This document shows, one piece after another, positions 17,080-25,291 of a DNA stretch of 43,310 bases; position 1 is the first letter of the stretch, and each line of letters begins with the position of its first letter. A program made the position numbers and the translations under genes. The notes beneath the pieces are model-generated. The model made no database searches. It was not told the DNA's origin and saw only the letters and a list, made by a program, of their open reading frames with translations. Source of the stretch: Methylobacterium sp. (GTDB lineage: Bacteria > Pseudomonadota > Alphaproteobacteria > Rhizobiales > Beijerinckiaceae); contig PNLY01000044.1 in assembly GCA_013823325.1 (NCBI GenBank), positions 1 through 43,310 of the forward strand. The letters are read 5' to 3'.

Positions 17080-17796
17080 TCAATCGCTGGTGCTGCTCTC
17101 CCAAGTCGCATGGGTCACGCCGGCCACGCGCTCGATGCGCTCGACCACCGCATCGAGTTCCTTGCGCTCGACCGCCGTGCTGATCAGCGTCGCGACGATC
17201 TCGATCGCCTCCTCGCCGCGCTCGACGGTCTTGACGTCCCCGACCGGATAATTGGCCTGCTCCAGCAGCTCGACCATCTTTTCGCGCACCGAGGGCAGCA
17301 TCTCGGGATCGGTGGTGACGACGACCTCATAAGTCGCCTCCGAGGCCTTCTCGTTGATCGGGATGCGGTTGATCGCGTTGACCAGCGGCCGCAGCAAGGT
17401 ATTGCCGGCGATGACGAAGACGGTGACCAGCGCCCCCTCCGCCACCATGTCGGCGCCGGTGCAGGCGCCGACCGCGGCCGCGCACCAGAGCGTCGCCGCC
17501 GTGTTCAGGCCGCGGACGTTCATGCCCTCCTTCATGATCACGCCGGCGCCGAGGAAGCCGATGCCGGAGACGACATAGGAAATCACACGAACCGCCTCGC
17601 CCGAGCCGGCGATGCGCATGGCGAGATCGACGAAGGCGGCCGCTCCCACCGCGACCAGCACCGTGGTGCGCAGGCCCGCCGTGCGCTGCCGGTACTGGCG
17701 CTCGGCCCCGATCAGCGCGCCGAGCACGAAGGCGGCCAGCAGGCTGACGACCGAGTCTAGAAAGGGATGGAGATCGAAGGTCTGGATGAAGCGCAT
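17080..17796 (-). CDS. MgtC/SapB family membrane protein
   Basis: This is an inner-membrane protein of 238 aa. The N-terminal MgtC domain (about residues 10-145) holds four to five transmembrane helices with family motifs LGALIGAERQYRQRTAGLRTTVLV and YVVSGIGFLGAGVIMKEG. A soluble C-terminal domain with an ACT-like fold (about 155-238) follows. MgtC proteins are linked to growth in low Mg2+ and survival in hosts, and in Salmonella MgtC inhibits the F-ATPase; which role applies here is unknown. The ATG at 17796 has GGGAGG 7 nt upstream and precedes the first helix directly. An upstream GTG frame at 17877 is less likely. Confidence 0.9.
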   Translation of the reverse strand: MRFIQTFDLHPFLDSVVSLLAAFVLGALIGAERQYRQRTAGLRTTVLVAVGAAAFVDLAMRIAGSGEAVRVISYVVSGIGFLGAGVIMKEGMNVRGLNTAATLWCAAAVGACTGADMVAEGALVTVFVIAGNTLLRPLVNAINRIPINEKASEATYEVVVTTDPEMLPSVREKMVELLEQANYPVGDVKTVERGEEAIEIVATLISTAVERKELDAVVERIERVAGVTHATWESSTSD

Positions 17797-18077
17797 GCGC
17801 CTGCCTCCCGGTGACGGCGGCGCGCTTCCGACCGCCGCGAGCTTGCCGCCTATAGCGGGCAGGATGTGACGGTTCAATGAAAGGGATCCGATCTCGCCGG
17901 CGGCGCGGTCGCTTGCGCCTCCGGCATTGATTCAACCTCTCAGCCCGATGCAGCAAGATCCTGACTCGATTCGCGAAATCGGCATGCTTGACCGCCTCCT
18001 AGCGTATCCTGTCTGCGCCATGACGCTGCGTCGCGACTCAAGCTAACATCCCCGTCCCGCCACAGGGATTACCCGCC

Positions 18078-18323
18078 ATGAAGACGTTCATCCTCGCTGC
18101 CCTCGCCGTCGGCCTGTCGAGTGCAGCCTTCGCCCAGAGCCCGAGCTGCAATGCCCAGGCCGCCGAGAAGAAGCTCGCCGGCGCGGCCAAGACCAGCTTC
18201 GTCACCAAATGCGAGAAGGACGCCGGCGCGGCCTGCGACAAGCAGGCGGCCGACAAGAAGCTGGCAGGCGCCGCCAAGAGCAGCTTCACCACGAAATGCG
18301 TCAAGGATGCCGTCGGCACCTGA
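18078..18323 (+). CDS. PsiF-repeat small exported protein
   Basis: This 81-aa protein has a signal peptide (MKTFILAALAVGLSSAAFAQ) followed by two copies of a roughly 27-residue PsiF repeat: CNAQAAEKKLAGAAKTSFVT then KC, and CDKQAADKKLAGAAKSSFTT then KC. Each repeat carries a conserved Cys pair. E. coli psiF is induced by phosphate starvation, but its biochemical role is unknown. The gene is alone and followed by a bidirectional terminator. No clear PHO box was seen in the 200 nt upstream. Confidence 0.88.
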   Translation: MKTFILAALAVGLSSAAFAQSPSCNAQAAEKKLAGAAKTSFVTKCEKDAGAACDKQAADKKLAGAAKSSFTTKCVKDAVGT

Positions 18324-18369
18324 GGAACTCGAACAGTCCCCAGCCCTGACCCGAGGGGCCAGGCCAACG

Positions 18370-18406
18370 AAAAAGGGCGGCCCTTCCGGACCGCCCTTCT
18401 CTCTTT
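18370..18406. terminator. Bidirectional terminator between psiF-like and LTXXQ genes
   Basis: A GC stem GGGCGG (18375-18380) pairs with CCGCCC (18391-18396), continuing after one mismatch with two further pairs around a TTCC loop. The plus strand continues with TTCTCTCTTT. The minus strand reads TTTTT after the stem. It therefore serves both convergent genes. Confidence 0.8.
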
Positions 18407-18420
18407 CGGAAGCTCAAAAA

Positions 18421-19086
18421 TCAGCCGCGATCGTCGTCGTCATGCCCGCGGTCGCGCCAGCGGCGCGGGCCCCGGTCGTCGTCGCCATAACGATCGCGAT
18501 CGCCGCGGCCATGCCATTCCATCGAGCGCCCGCGCATCTCGCGCATGCGCTCGCGGCCTTCCGACATCGCCTGCCGGACGGCCCGGCGCGCCACGGTCTT
18601 CTGCTCGTCGCTGAAGGTCGACCAGAGCGGGCGCACCGCGTCGGCCATCTCCTTGCTGCGGGCCGCGCGCTCGCCCTGCCGGGTCGCCATCATGTCGAGC
18701 CGCTCCATGATGTCGGCGTCGCGATAATGCTCGCGCTGCTCGCGGATCTTGGCGAAGCGCTCGCGGCGCTGCTCCGCATTGCGCTTGATCAGCGCCTCCA
18801 GCTTCTCGAAGGCCGGCACCTGCTCGGGCTTCAGCTTGAGGTCGGTGCGCAGCTGGGCGAGGCGCTCGTTCATCCGGGCCGTCGCCTGTTCGGCGCGGCG
18901 CTGGCGCCATTCCTCGCGCCGGTCGGAGCGGTCGCCGCGATCCGCACGGTCGCCGCGCGTCTCGTTCTGCTGCTGCCCCGGCGGATTGCTGCCCGGCGCG
19001 GGCGGGATCGGCTGCGGCTGTGCGATCGCCAGGGTCGCAGCGACAGCCGCGGCGCTGGAAGCGACGATGAGGGCGATGCGTTTCAT
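18421..19086 (-). CDS. Periplasmic LTXXQ (Spy/CpxP-like) protein
   Basis: This 221-aa exported protein has signal peptide MKRIALIVASSAAAVAATLAIAQ and a Pro/Gln/Arg/Asp-rich linker. A helical LTXXQ-type domain follows (about 70-165: MNERLAQLRTDLKLKPEQVPAFEKL; LWSTFSDEQKTVARRAV), and then a very Arg/Asp/Gly-rich tail. Spy and CpxP of this family are envelope chaperone and stress-sensor proteins. The tail of alternating R/D/G residues is unusual and probably disordered. The start at 19086 has GGAG 7 nt upstream. The same frame is open far upstream, but that part lacks coding character. Confidence 0.85.
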   Translation of the reverse strand: MKRIALIVASSAAAVAATLAIAQPQPIPPAPGSNPPGQQQNETRGDRADRGDRSDRREEWRQRRAEQATARMNERLAQLRTDLKLKPEQVPAFEKLEALIKRNAEQRRERFAKIREQREHYRDADIMERLDMMATRQGERAARSKEMADAVRPLWSTFSDEQKTVARRAVRQAMSEGRERMREMRGRSMEWHGRGDRDRYGDDDRGPRRWRDRGHDDDDRG

Positions 19087-19326
19087 GCGAAATCTCCGAT
19101 TGTGGTCTTTGCAACAACGGGTCGCTTTGCGGGTCTCGAAGCCGGGTCGCGATACCGCCACGATGCCTCGGACGGCCTCACCCGGCCATGGCGCACGCAT
19201 GACAAGATCGTAATGTCGGCATGACGCGCCGGCGAGCGGGAAGTTCCCCACGGGTCGCAAGGCGATACCGAATCGGCGCAGCATGCGCGCCTGGCCCAGG
19301 CGACTTGTCGGCAACGAGTGTCCACC

Positions 19327-20325
19327 ATGCGCAATCTCATCACCGATGTTCGTGGCGTTCTCGTGGGCAATGCGGAGGACGCCGCGGCCGCGACCGGCGT
19401 CACCGTCGCCCTGTTCGAGCGGCCGACCATCGCCTCCGTCGCCGTGCTCGGCGGCGCGCCGGGCACGCGCGACACCGCGCTGCTCGAGCCTGGCATGACG
19501 GTCGAGCATGTCGACGGTATCGTCCTCTCCGGCGGCTCGATCTGGGGCCTCTCCGGCGCCGACGGCGCGCTGAGCTGGCTGGCGCGGGAAGGACGCGGCT
19601 TCCCGATCGGCGGCTATCGCGTGCCGATCGTGCCGCAGGCGATCCTGTTCGACCTCGCCAATGGCGGCGACAAGCCTTTCGCCCGCGGCGAGGGCGAAGC
19701 GCCCTATCGCGCCCTTGCCGAAGCGGCGAGCGCCGCAGCCGCGGCCGAGTTCGCGCTCGGCAGCGTCGGCGCCGGCCTTGGTGCGACCACGGCCAACCTC
19801 AAGGGCGGGCTCGGCTCGGCCAGCGCAGTCGCGGCGACCGGCCAGGTCGTCGGCGCGCTGGTCGCGGTCAACGCCGTCGGCTCGGCGACGATCGGCGCCG
19901 GCCCGCATTTCTGGGCCGCCCCTTACGAGCAAGGCGCCGAATTCGGCGGCCGCGGCTGGCCGGCGGCGATCGCGCCCGACGATCTGACGCTGCGCTTCAA
20001 GGGTGGCCCCGGCTCCAATACCACCATCGCTTTGGTCGCGACCGATGCGGTGCTGACCAAGGCGCAGGCCAAGCGCATGGCGCTTTGCGCCCATGACGGG
20101 CTCGCCCGCGCGCTGCGGCCGGTCCACGCCCCGCTCGATGGCGACGTCGTCTTCGCCGCCGCGACCGGCCACAGCGGCGCGCCCTCCGACGCCTATGCCC
20201 TGACCGAACTCTGCGCTACCGCCGCCGACGTGCTGGCGCGGGCGGTGGCGCGGGCGGTATACTCAGCCAGCGCCCTGCCCTTCCCGGACGCCAAGCCGGC
20301 CTGGCGCGACAGGTTCGGGAGCTGA
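19327..20325 (+). CDS. P1/S58 family peptidase (DmpA-like)
   Basis: This is a cytoplasmic Ntn-hydrolase-like peptidase of the P1/S58 family, 332 aa, related to DmpA L-aminopeptidase D-amidase and beta-peptidyl aminopeptidases. Motifs include the substrate loop VLSGGSIWGLSGADG, the conserved GSVGAGLGATTANLKGGLGS, which contains the Gly-Ser autocleavage region, and NTTIALVATDAVLTKAQAKR. The enzyme matures by self-cleavage into two chains, with a Ser nucleophile at the new N-terminus (family knowledge). The start could be ATG 19327 or GTG 19318; neither has a strong ribosome site. Confidence 0.87.
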   Translation: MRNLITDVRGVLVGNAEDAAAATGVTVALFERPTIASVAVLGGAPGTRDTALLEPGMTVEHVDGIVLSGGSIWGLSGADGALSWLAREGRGFPIGGYRVPIVPQAILFDLANGGDKPFARGEGEAPYRALAEAASAAAAAEFALGSVGAGLGATTANLKGGLGSASAVAATGQVVGALVAVNAVGSATIGAGPHFWAAPYEQGAEFGGRGWPAAIAPDDLTLRFKGGPGSNTTIALVATDAVLTKAQAKRMALCAHDGLARALRPVHAPLDGDVVFAAATGHSGAPSDAYALTELCATAADVLARAVARAVYSASALPFPDAKPAWRDRFGS

Positions 20326-20356
20326 CCAGCGCCTGGCGGCGTGTTAGACCCCGGCC

Positions 20357-21145
20357 ATGTCGACCGATGATTTCCTCGCCCGCTTTGGCGCCGCCGGCCA
20401 GCGCCAGCCCGATCCCGTCGCCGCCGCCCAGCAGGCGATGCGCAATCCCCTGCCCAAGCGCTTCTATGAGAAGGCGGATGTGCTGGAGCGCGACGGGCTG
20501 TTCCATGTCGCGCTCGACGGCCGCACCGCCCGCACCCCGGCCCGCAAGCACCTCGCTGTCGCCTCCCGTCTCGTCGCCGAGGCGCTGGCGGCGGAATGGG
20601 AGGCGCAGACCGGCGAGATCGACCCGGCCCGCATGCCGCTGACCCGGCTGGTCAACTCGGCGCTCGACGGCGTCGCCGACCAGCACGAGGCAGTCCGCGC
20701 CGAGATCGTCCGCTATGCCGGCAGCGACGCGCTCTGCTATCGCGCCGGCGAGCCCGAAGCGCTGGTCGAGCGGCAGGATGCGGTCTGGAATCCGCTGATC
20801 GCGGCGCTGGAAGAGCGGATCGGTGGCCGCTTCGTCATGGCGCAGGGCGTGGTCTTCGCCGCTCAGCCGCAGACGGTGCTCGACGCCGTGGCCAAACGGG
20901 TCGCAGCGATCTCCTCCCCGGTTGCACTCGCCGGCGCCCACAACGTCATGACCCTGACCGGCTCGACGATTGTGATGCTTGCCTTGGCCGAGGGCCTGAT
21001 CGATGCCGAGGCCGCCTGGGCCGCCGCCCATCTCGACGAGGATTACCAGATCGGCATCTGGGGCCAGGACGAGGAAGCGGCCGAGCGCCGCGCCATCCGC
21101 CGCCAGGAATACGACGCCGCCGTGCTGCTGCTGACGAAAGGCTAG
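20357..21145 (+). CDS. ATP12 family F1-ATPase assembly chaperone
   Basis: ATP12 proteins bind the F1 alpha subunit during assembly of the F1 sector in mitochondria and alphaproteobacteria. The 262-aa protein has the typical KRFYEKADVLERDGLFHVALDGR N-terminal strands, then TPARKHLAV, LAAEWEAQTGEIDPARMPLTRL (the most conserved block), and the C-terminal helices ALAEGLIDAEAAWAAAHLDEDYQ. The presence of this gene supports an alphaproteobacterial origin. It follows the peptidase by about 30 nt and precedes the DUF1801 gene by 5 nt, so the three may be cotranscribed. Confidence 0.93.
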   Translation: MSTDDFLARFGAAGQRQPDPVAAAQQAMRNPLPKRFYEKADVLERDGLFHVALDGRTARTPARKHLAVASRLVAEALAAEWEAQTGEIDPARMPLTRLVNSALDGVADQHEAVRAEIVRYAGSDALCYRAGEPEALVERQDAVWNPLIAALEERIGGRFVMAQGVVFAAQPQTVLDAVAKRVAAISSPVALAGAHNVMTLTGSTIVMLALAEGLIDAEAAWAAAHLDEDYQIGIWGQDEEAAERRAIRRQEYDAAVLLLTKG

Positions 21146-21150
21146 AGGCG

Positions 21151-21540
21151 ATGATCCCGGGCGCGCCGAAGGCCGACAACCCGGACGACTATCTCGCCCA
21201 GCTCGACGGCTGGCGGCTCGCCACGGTCGAGGCCCTGCGCGCCGCGGTGAAGGCAGCGGCCCCGCTCGAGGAGCGGATCAAGTGGACGCATCTGGTCTAT
21301 TTCTCGAACGGGCCGGTGCTGCTGATCCGGGCCGAGGCCGAACGCGTTCTGTTCGGCTTCTGGCGCGGCAAGCGCTTGCGCCATATCGAGCCGCGGCTGA
21401 AGCCAGGCGGCAAGTTCGAGCTCGCGACCATGGTGCTGCGCGCGGGCGAGGCGGTCGATTCCGCCCGCGCGACCGAACTGGTGCGCGCCGCGGTCGCGCT
21501 CAACCACGAAATCGGCGATCCCAGCAAGCCGAGCGTCTGA
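21151..21540 (+). CDS. DUF1801 domain protein
   Basis: This small cytoplasmic protein of 129 aa has the DUF1801 (YdhG-like) fold. It shows DDYLAQLDGWRLATVEALR, the conserved EERIKWTHLVYFSNGPVLL core, and GFWRGKRL. The family function is unknown. Its start lies 5 nt after the ATP12 stop, preceded by AGAGG, so it is probably translated from the same message. It is convergent with clpP, with a palindromic repeat between the two genes. Confidence 0.85.
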   Translation: MIPGAPKADNPDDYLAQLDGWRLATVEALRAAVKAAAPLEERIKWTHLVYFSNGPVLLIRAEAERVLFGFWRGKRLRHIEPRLKPGGKFELATMVLRAGEAVDSARATELVRAAVALNHEIGDPSKPSV

Positions 21541-21576
21541 CGGTCTGCCCGGCCAAAGTCGCTCTGCTCATTTCAT

Positions 21577-21688
21577 GTCATGCCGGACAAGCCGCGAAGC
21601 GGCGCCGATCCGGGATCCATTCCGGAGCCTTTCCGAGAGAGGTTCCGGAATGGGTCCCGGGTCTTCGCTGCGCTACGCCCGTGACGAC
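21577..21688. repeat. Palindromic intergenic repeat, copy A
   Basis: This element of about 112 nt lies between the convergent DUF1801 and clpP genes and closely matches the element at 28880-28989. It contains a nested dyad: GATCCGGGATCCATTCCGG on the left pairs with CCGGAATGGGTCCCGGGTC on the right around AGGTT-type arms, so it can form a long hairpin. It looks like a dispersed REP/RIME-type element of alphaproteobacteria. Confidence 0.85.
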
Positions 21689-21731
21689 TAGCGTACGGGA
21701 AAAGCTCCCAAACCAACATCCTGCAAATACC

Positions 21732-22340
21732 TCATGCCTCCACTGCCGGAGCCTCGGTCAGCACGCGGTCGATCAGCCCCCACTCCTTGCCTTCTTCCGC
21801 GGTCATGAAACGGTCGCGGTCGAGCGTGCGCTCGACCTCCTCTTCCGTGCGCCCGCAATGCTCGGCATAGAGCCGGATCATCCGGCGCTTGGTCTTCTGG
21901 ATCTCCTCGGCATGGATCAGGATGTCCGAGGCCTGCCCCTGCGCCCCGCCGAGCGGCTGGTGAACATGCAGGCTGGCATTGGGCAAGGCCGCGCGCTCGC
22001 CTGGCTCGCCCGCCATAAGGAGGAAGGAGCCCATCGAGCGGGCCGTGCCCATGCAGAGCGTATGCACGGGCGAGCGGATGTATTGCATGGTGTCGTAGAT
22101 CGCGAGGCCGCTGGTGACCACGCCGCCCGGCGAGTTGATGTAGAAATGGACCGGCCGCTTCGGGTTCTCGGCCTCCAGGAACAGCAATTGCGCGCAGACC
22201 AGCGCGGCGCTGGCGTCGTTGACCTCGCCGTTCAGGAAGACGATCCGCTCGCGCAGCAGGCGAGAATAGATGTCGAAGGAGCGTTCCCCGCGCGTCGACT
22301 GTTCGACGACCATGGGGACGAGCTGCATCGTGCCGTGCAT
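21732..22340 (-). CDS. clpP: ATP-dependent Clp protease proteolytic subunit, paralogue
   Basis: ClpP is the serine peptidase barrel that works with Clp ATPases in the cytoplasm. The 202-aa protein keeps the catalytic triad: Ser in ARSMGSFLL, His in LHVHQPLGG and Asp in LDRDRFM. The oxyanion-region motif [17 protein letters not shown] is also present. It is not next to clpX, tig or lon, so it is likely a secondary ClpP; alphaproteobacteria often carry several. A strong GAGGAGGT lies 5 nt before the ATG. It follows the AHSA1 gene by 53 nt and may belong to the ArsR-AHSA1 transcript. Confidence 0.94.
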   Translation of the reverse strand: MHGTMQLVPMVVEQSTRGERSFDIYSRLLRERIVFLNGEVNDASAALVCAQLLFLEAENPKRPVHFYINSPGGVVTSGLAIYDTMQYIRSPVHTLCMGTARSMGSFLLMAGEPGERAALPNASLHVHQPLGGAQGQASDILIHAEEIQKTKRRMIRLYAEHCGRTEEEVERTLDRDRFMTAEEGKEWGLIDRVLTEAPAVEA

Positions 22341-22393
22341 CGACGACCTCCTCGGTTCTGCAATGTTGGTGGACTGGCTTGCGAACTGCGCCG

Positions 22394-22738
22394 TCAGGCG
22401 GCGCGCAGCATCTTGGGCTGGTTGCTATTGGCTGGCGCCGGCGGCTGCCCAGCGAGCCTTGCATCGGTCAGGCTATGGATGATCCGCAATTCCGTCCCGC
22501 CCTCGTTCGGCGCGAGCTGGAAGGTCACGACGCTCTCGAGGAAGGGCGGCTCCTCTTCCCTCAACCGGTAGCGCACCTCCTCCCCCTGGACAGAGGAGAT
22601 CGCCTCGACCTCCGCGGGCAGCCAGCGCTCGCGGAAGGCGGGGATGCTGAGCGCCCGCCAGACCTTCTCAGGCGGCGCATCGAGCTGGTACTCGAACACC
22701 AGCTGCTTCGCTCGATCCTGCGTATCGCTCTCGCTCAT
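22394..22738 (-). CDS. SRPBCC/AHSA1-family protein
   Basis: This 114-aa START/Bet v1-like protein of the AHSA1 type shows [27 protein letters not shown], a family signature, and a [21 protein letters not shown] strand near the end. AHSA1-like bacterial proteins typically sit beside an ArsR regulator, as here, and their ligands are mostly unknown. Its ATG overlaps the stop of the ArsR gene by 4 nt (ATGA), so the pair is translationally coupled. The C-terminus is slightly short compared with the 140-150 aa usual for the family. Confidence 0.87.
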   Translation of the reverse strand: MSESDTQDRAKQLVFEYQLDAPPEKVWRALSIPAFRERWLPAEVEAISSVQGEEVRYRLREEEPPFLESVVTFQLAPNEGGTELRIIHSLTDARLAGQPPAPANSNQPKMLRAA

Positions 22739-23046
22739 TGGTCCATGTCCCGCAGCAGATCCTTGAGGGCATCGATGCGCGCCGGCCAGTAGGCCCGGTA
22801 TTTCGCCAGCCATTGCGCGATCAGGGCAAGCCCATCCGGGTCGACCTCGTAATTGACTAAGCGCCCCTGCCGCTCCTCCCGCACCAGCCCGGCGGTGCGC
22901 AGCACGGCAAGGTGCTGCGACATCGCCGGCTGGCTGATCGCCATGCCCTCGCGCAGCGCGCTGGCATTCATGCCGCCGGAAGCGAGCTTCTCGAAGATCG
23001 CGCGGCGCGTCGGGTCGGCCAGCGCCCTGAAGATGTCCTGCTCCAT
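22735..23046 (-). CDS. ArsR-family transcriptional regulator
   Basis: This 103-aa winged-helix regulator begins MEQDIFRALADPTRRAIFEKL and has the recognition helix in SQPAMSQHLAVLRTAGLVREER. It lacks the CxC metal-binding motif of ArsR/SmtB sensors, and so belongs to the metal-independent group paired with AHSA1 proteins. I chose the ATG at 23046; a GTG at 23067 would place the N-terminus across the candidate operator. It probably represses itself and the downstream AHSA1 gene, perhaps also clpP. Confidence 0.9.
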   Translation of the reverse strand: MEQDIFRALADPTRRAIFEKLASGGMNASALREGMAISQPAMSQHLAVLRTAGLVREERQGRLVNYEVDPDGLALIAQWLAKYRAYWPARIDALKDLLRDMDQ

Positions 23047-23055
23047 GGCAGATAC

Positions 23056-23071
23056 ATAAGCATACACTTAT
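23056..23071. promoter_or_regulatory. Candidate ArsR operator
   Basis: ATAAG-N6-CTTAT, an exact 5-bp inverted repeat with a 6-nt spacer, lies 10 nt upstream of the ArsR start. It resembles sites bound by ArsR-type repressors. Confidence 0.45.
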
Positions 23072-23099
23072 TTCATTCGCAAGCGGCCTCGAAGCGCCG

Positions 23100-23696
23100 T
23101 CAGCTCACTAGGATTGGATAGAGCGAGGCGGCAAGCAGCAGGGCCATGCCGATATTGAATACGCGCTGGCGGGCCGGATCGGCGAGCAGGCCTCGCAGCA
23201 GCGTGCCGCCGACGGCCCAGAAGGCGATACAGGGCCCATTGACCAGGGCGTAGATGATCACGACGATGGCGAGGTTGAGGAAATAGCCTTCCGTCGGCGT
23301 ATAGGCCGCGACGGCTCCGACCGCCATGATCCAGGCCTTCGGGTTGACCCACTGGAACGCCGCGGCCGCCGGAAAGCTGAGCGGCGGCGCCGCCTCGGCG
23401 CCAGGCTCCAGCGGGGCCGAGCGCGCGATCTTCCAGGCGAGATAAAGCAGATAGGCGCTGCCGGCATAGCGCAGGACGTCGTGCAGGACCGGGAGCGCGC
23501 TGAACAGGCCCCCTAACCCGAGGCCGACCGCGAGGACCAGCCCGCAGAAGCCGAGATTGATCCCGAACAGCAGCGGCAGGCTGGCGCGGAAGCCGTGATT
23601 GACGCCGGAGGCCAGCAGGAGCGTGTTGTTCGGCCCGGGCGTGATCGAGGTCACGAAGGCATAGCCGACGAAGGCGAGCAGGAGTTGCGGCGTCAT
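23100..23696 (-). CDS. LysE-family amino-acid exporter
   Basis: This inner-membrane exporter of about 198 aa has six hydrophobic segments. It shows the family signature TSITPGPNNTLLLASG near residue 20 and the conserved FQWVNPKAWIMAVGA. It is transcribed divergently from a MocR-type regulator, which probably controls it. The exported compound is unknown. The start is ambiguous between ATG 23696 and ATG 23720, since neither has a clear ribosome site; 23696 gives the usual LysE N-terminus (MTPQLLLAFVGYAFVTSITPG). Confidence 0.88.
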   Translation of the reverse strand: MTPQLLLAFVGYAFVTSITPGPNNTLLLASGVNHGFRASLPLLFGINLGFCGLVLAVGLGLGGLFSALPVLHDVLRYAGSAYLLYLAWKIARSAPLEPGAEAAPPLSFPAAAAFQWVNPKAWIMAVGAVAAYTPTEGYFLNLAIVVIIYALVNGPCIAFWAVGGTLLRGLLADPARQRVFNIGMALLLAASLYPILVS

Positions 23697-23741
23697 GTCC
23701 GGTCCAGCGTTGGGAACCATGACATCGGTGATTGTGCATGT

Positions 23742-23770
23742 GACACTTCTTGCCTAGCCTGAAAAGTGTC
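23742..23770. promoter_or_regulatory. Inverted repeat between LysE and MocR genes
   Basis: GACACTT (23742-23748) and AAGTGTC (23764-23770) are exact reverse complements 15 nt apart, in the divergent intergenic region. They are the best candidate operator for the MocR regulator. Further GTGAC words occur at the MocR start. Confidence 0.5.
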
Positions 23771-23794
23771 CCGTGACGCAATTTGTAAGGTGAC

Positions 23795-25174
23795 ATGCTC
23801 CTCGCTTCGCCCTGGAAACCTCGTCTCGCGGATGGCCGCGGCTCTGCCAGCGAACGGCTGGTCGAGGCCCTCGCTTGCGACATCGCCGACGGCTCGCTGC
23901 CGCCGGGCGCGCGCCTGCCGGCTCACCGCCCCCTCGCCTGGCAGCTCGATATCGGCATCGGCACGGTGACCAAGGCCTATGCCCAGCTCGAACGCCGCGG
24001 CCTCGTCCGCAGCGTCCATGGCCGCGGCATGTTTGTCGCCGGCCTGTCGCAGGCGACGAGCCGGATGGTCGATCTCAGCATCAACGTGCCGCCGCAGCAG
24101 CTGAGCGACCGCCTGCTCGCTGCCAGCCTGTCCGAGCTCGCAAGGCGGCTCGATGCCGACAGCTTCGGAGCCTATGCCGCGCCCGCGGGCCGGCTCGAGC
24201 ATCGTGCTCTGCTGGCTCGCTGGCTCGCGCCGGCAGGCCTTGCTGCTACGCCCGAGCGCCTGCTGATCTGCAATGGCGCCCAGCATGCCCTCGCCATCGC
24301 ATTCGCGATCACCTGTGGCCCGGACACCGAGCTATTGATCGAGGCGCTGAGCTATCCCGGAGCGATCGCCCTCGCCCGCCGGCGCGGCTTGCGCCTGAGC
24401 GGGCTCGCCATTGACGAAGAGGGCCTCGTCCCGCAGGCGCTCGACAAGGCCTTGCATGAGGCGAAAACGGCGGGGCGGCGCGCCGTGCTTTACGTCACGC
24501 CGACCCTGCATAACCCGACCACTGCGACGATGAGCGAAGCGCGGCGCCAGGACATCGCGAGGCTCTGCCGCGCATATGACGCGGTGATCGTCGAGGACGA
24601 CATCCATGCCGCTCTGGCCGAGCCGGGCACGATCGCGATCGCATCGCTCGCGCCGGAGCGGACGCTGCATGTCTCCGGCCTGTCGAAAGTGCTGAGCCCT
24701 GGCCTGCGCATCGGTTCGCTGGTGGTCCCCGAGCCTTGGCTGGAGCCGGCTCTCGCCGAGCTCGCCGCCACCTGCACCATGGCCTCCCTGCTTTCCTGCC
24801 TGATCATGGAGCGCTGGCTCAGCGAGGACACCGCCGCTTCGGTCGCCCGCTCGATTCGCGAGGAGGCCGGCCGCCGTGTCGCCCTGGCGCGCGAGCTTTT
24901 GCCGCCCGGAACCCCCATGAGCTCGGGCAATGGCTTCCATGTCTGGCTGCCGATGGCGCCGGAACGGGCGAAAGCCCTGCCGGCCCGCGCCGCCGCCTCC
25001 GGCATTCTGCTGCCCGCGCCCGAGATTTTCCTGGCCGATGCGCAGGCGCCAGCAGGAGGCGTGCGGCTCAGTCTCGGCGGCCCGAAGCTCGACAGGCTGC
25101 AGGATGCGCTCGCCAGCCTGCGCGCCCTGCTTCTCGACGGCAGCAACGATCCCCGAGGCCGGGCGATGCCGTGA
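23795..25174 (+). CDS. MocR/PdxR-type GntR regulator with aminotransferase domain
   Basis: This 459-aa protein fuses an N-terminal GntR winged helix (about residues 18-85: LPAHRPLAWQLDIGIGTVTKAYAQLERRGLV) to a fold-type I PLP aminotransferase-like domain (about 110-450). The latter has YVTPTLHNPTT, VIVEDDIHAAL and the PLP-Lys region HVSGLSKVLSPGLRIG. MocR proteins use PLP as an effector sensor rather than as an enzyme cofactor. The divergent LysE exporter and the shared inverted repeat point to control of amino-acid or amine export. The long C-terminal domain is full-sized. Confidence 0.92.
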   Translation: MLLASPWKPRLADGRGSASERLVEALACDIADGSLPPGARLPAHRPLAWQLDIGIGTVTKAYAQLERRGLVRSVHGRGMFVAGLSQATSRMVDLSINVPPQQLSDRLLAASLSELARRLDADSFGAYAAPAGRLEHRALLARWLAPAGLAATPERLLICNGAQHALAIAFAITCGPDTELLIEALSYPGAIALARRRGLRLSGLAIDEEGLVPQALDKALHEAKTAGRRAVLYVTPTLHNPTTATMSEARRQDIARLCRAYDAVIVEDDIHAALAEPGTIAIASLAPERTLHVSGLSKVLSPGLRIGSLVVPEPWLEPALAELAATCTMASLLSCLIMERWLSEDTAASVARSIREEAGRRVALARELLPPGTPMSSGNGFHVWLPMAPERAKALPARAAASGILLPAPEIFLADAQAPAGGVRLSLGGPKLDRLQDALASLRALLLDGSNDPRGRAMP

Positions 25175-25291
25175 CCGGCACCGCGGCGCACGAAGCGCGG
25201 CCGCATGCTGCGAAGGCCGCAATGGACTTCGCCCGCAGCGCCGCTTAAGCGGGAAACCGGACCTTTAAAGACCGCACCCGGGAGGCTCTTC

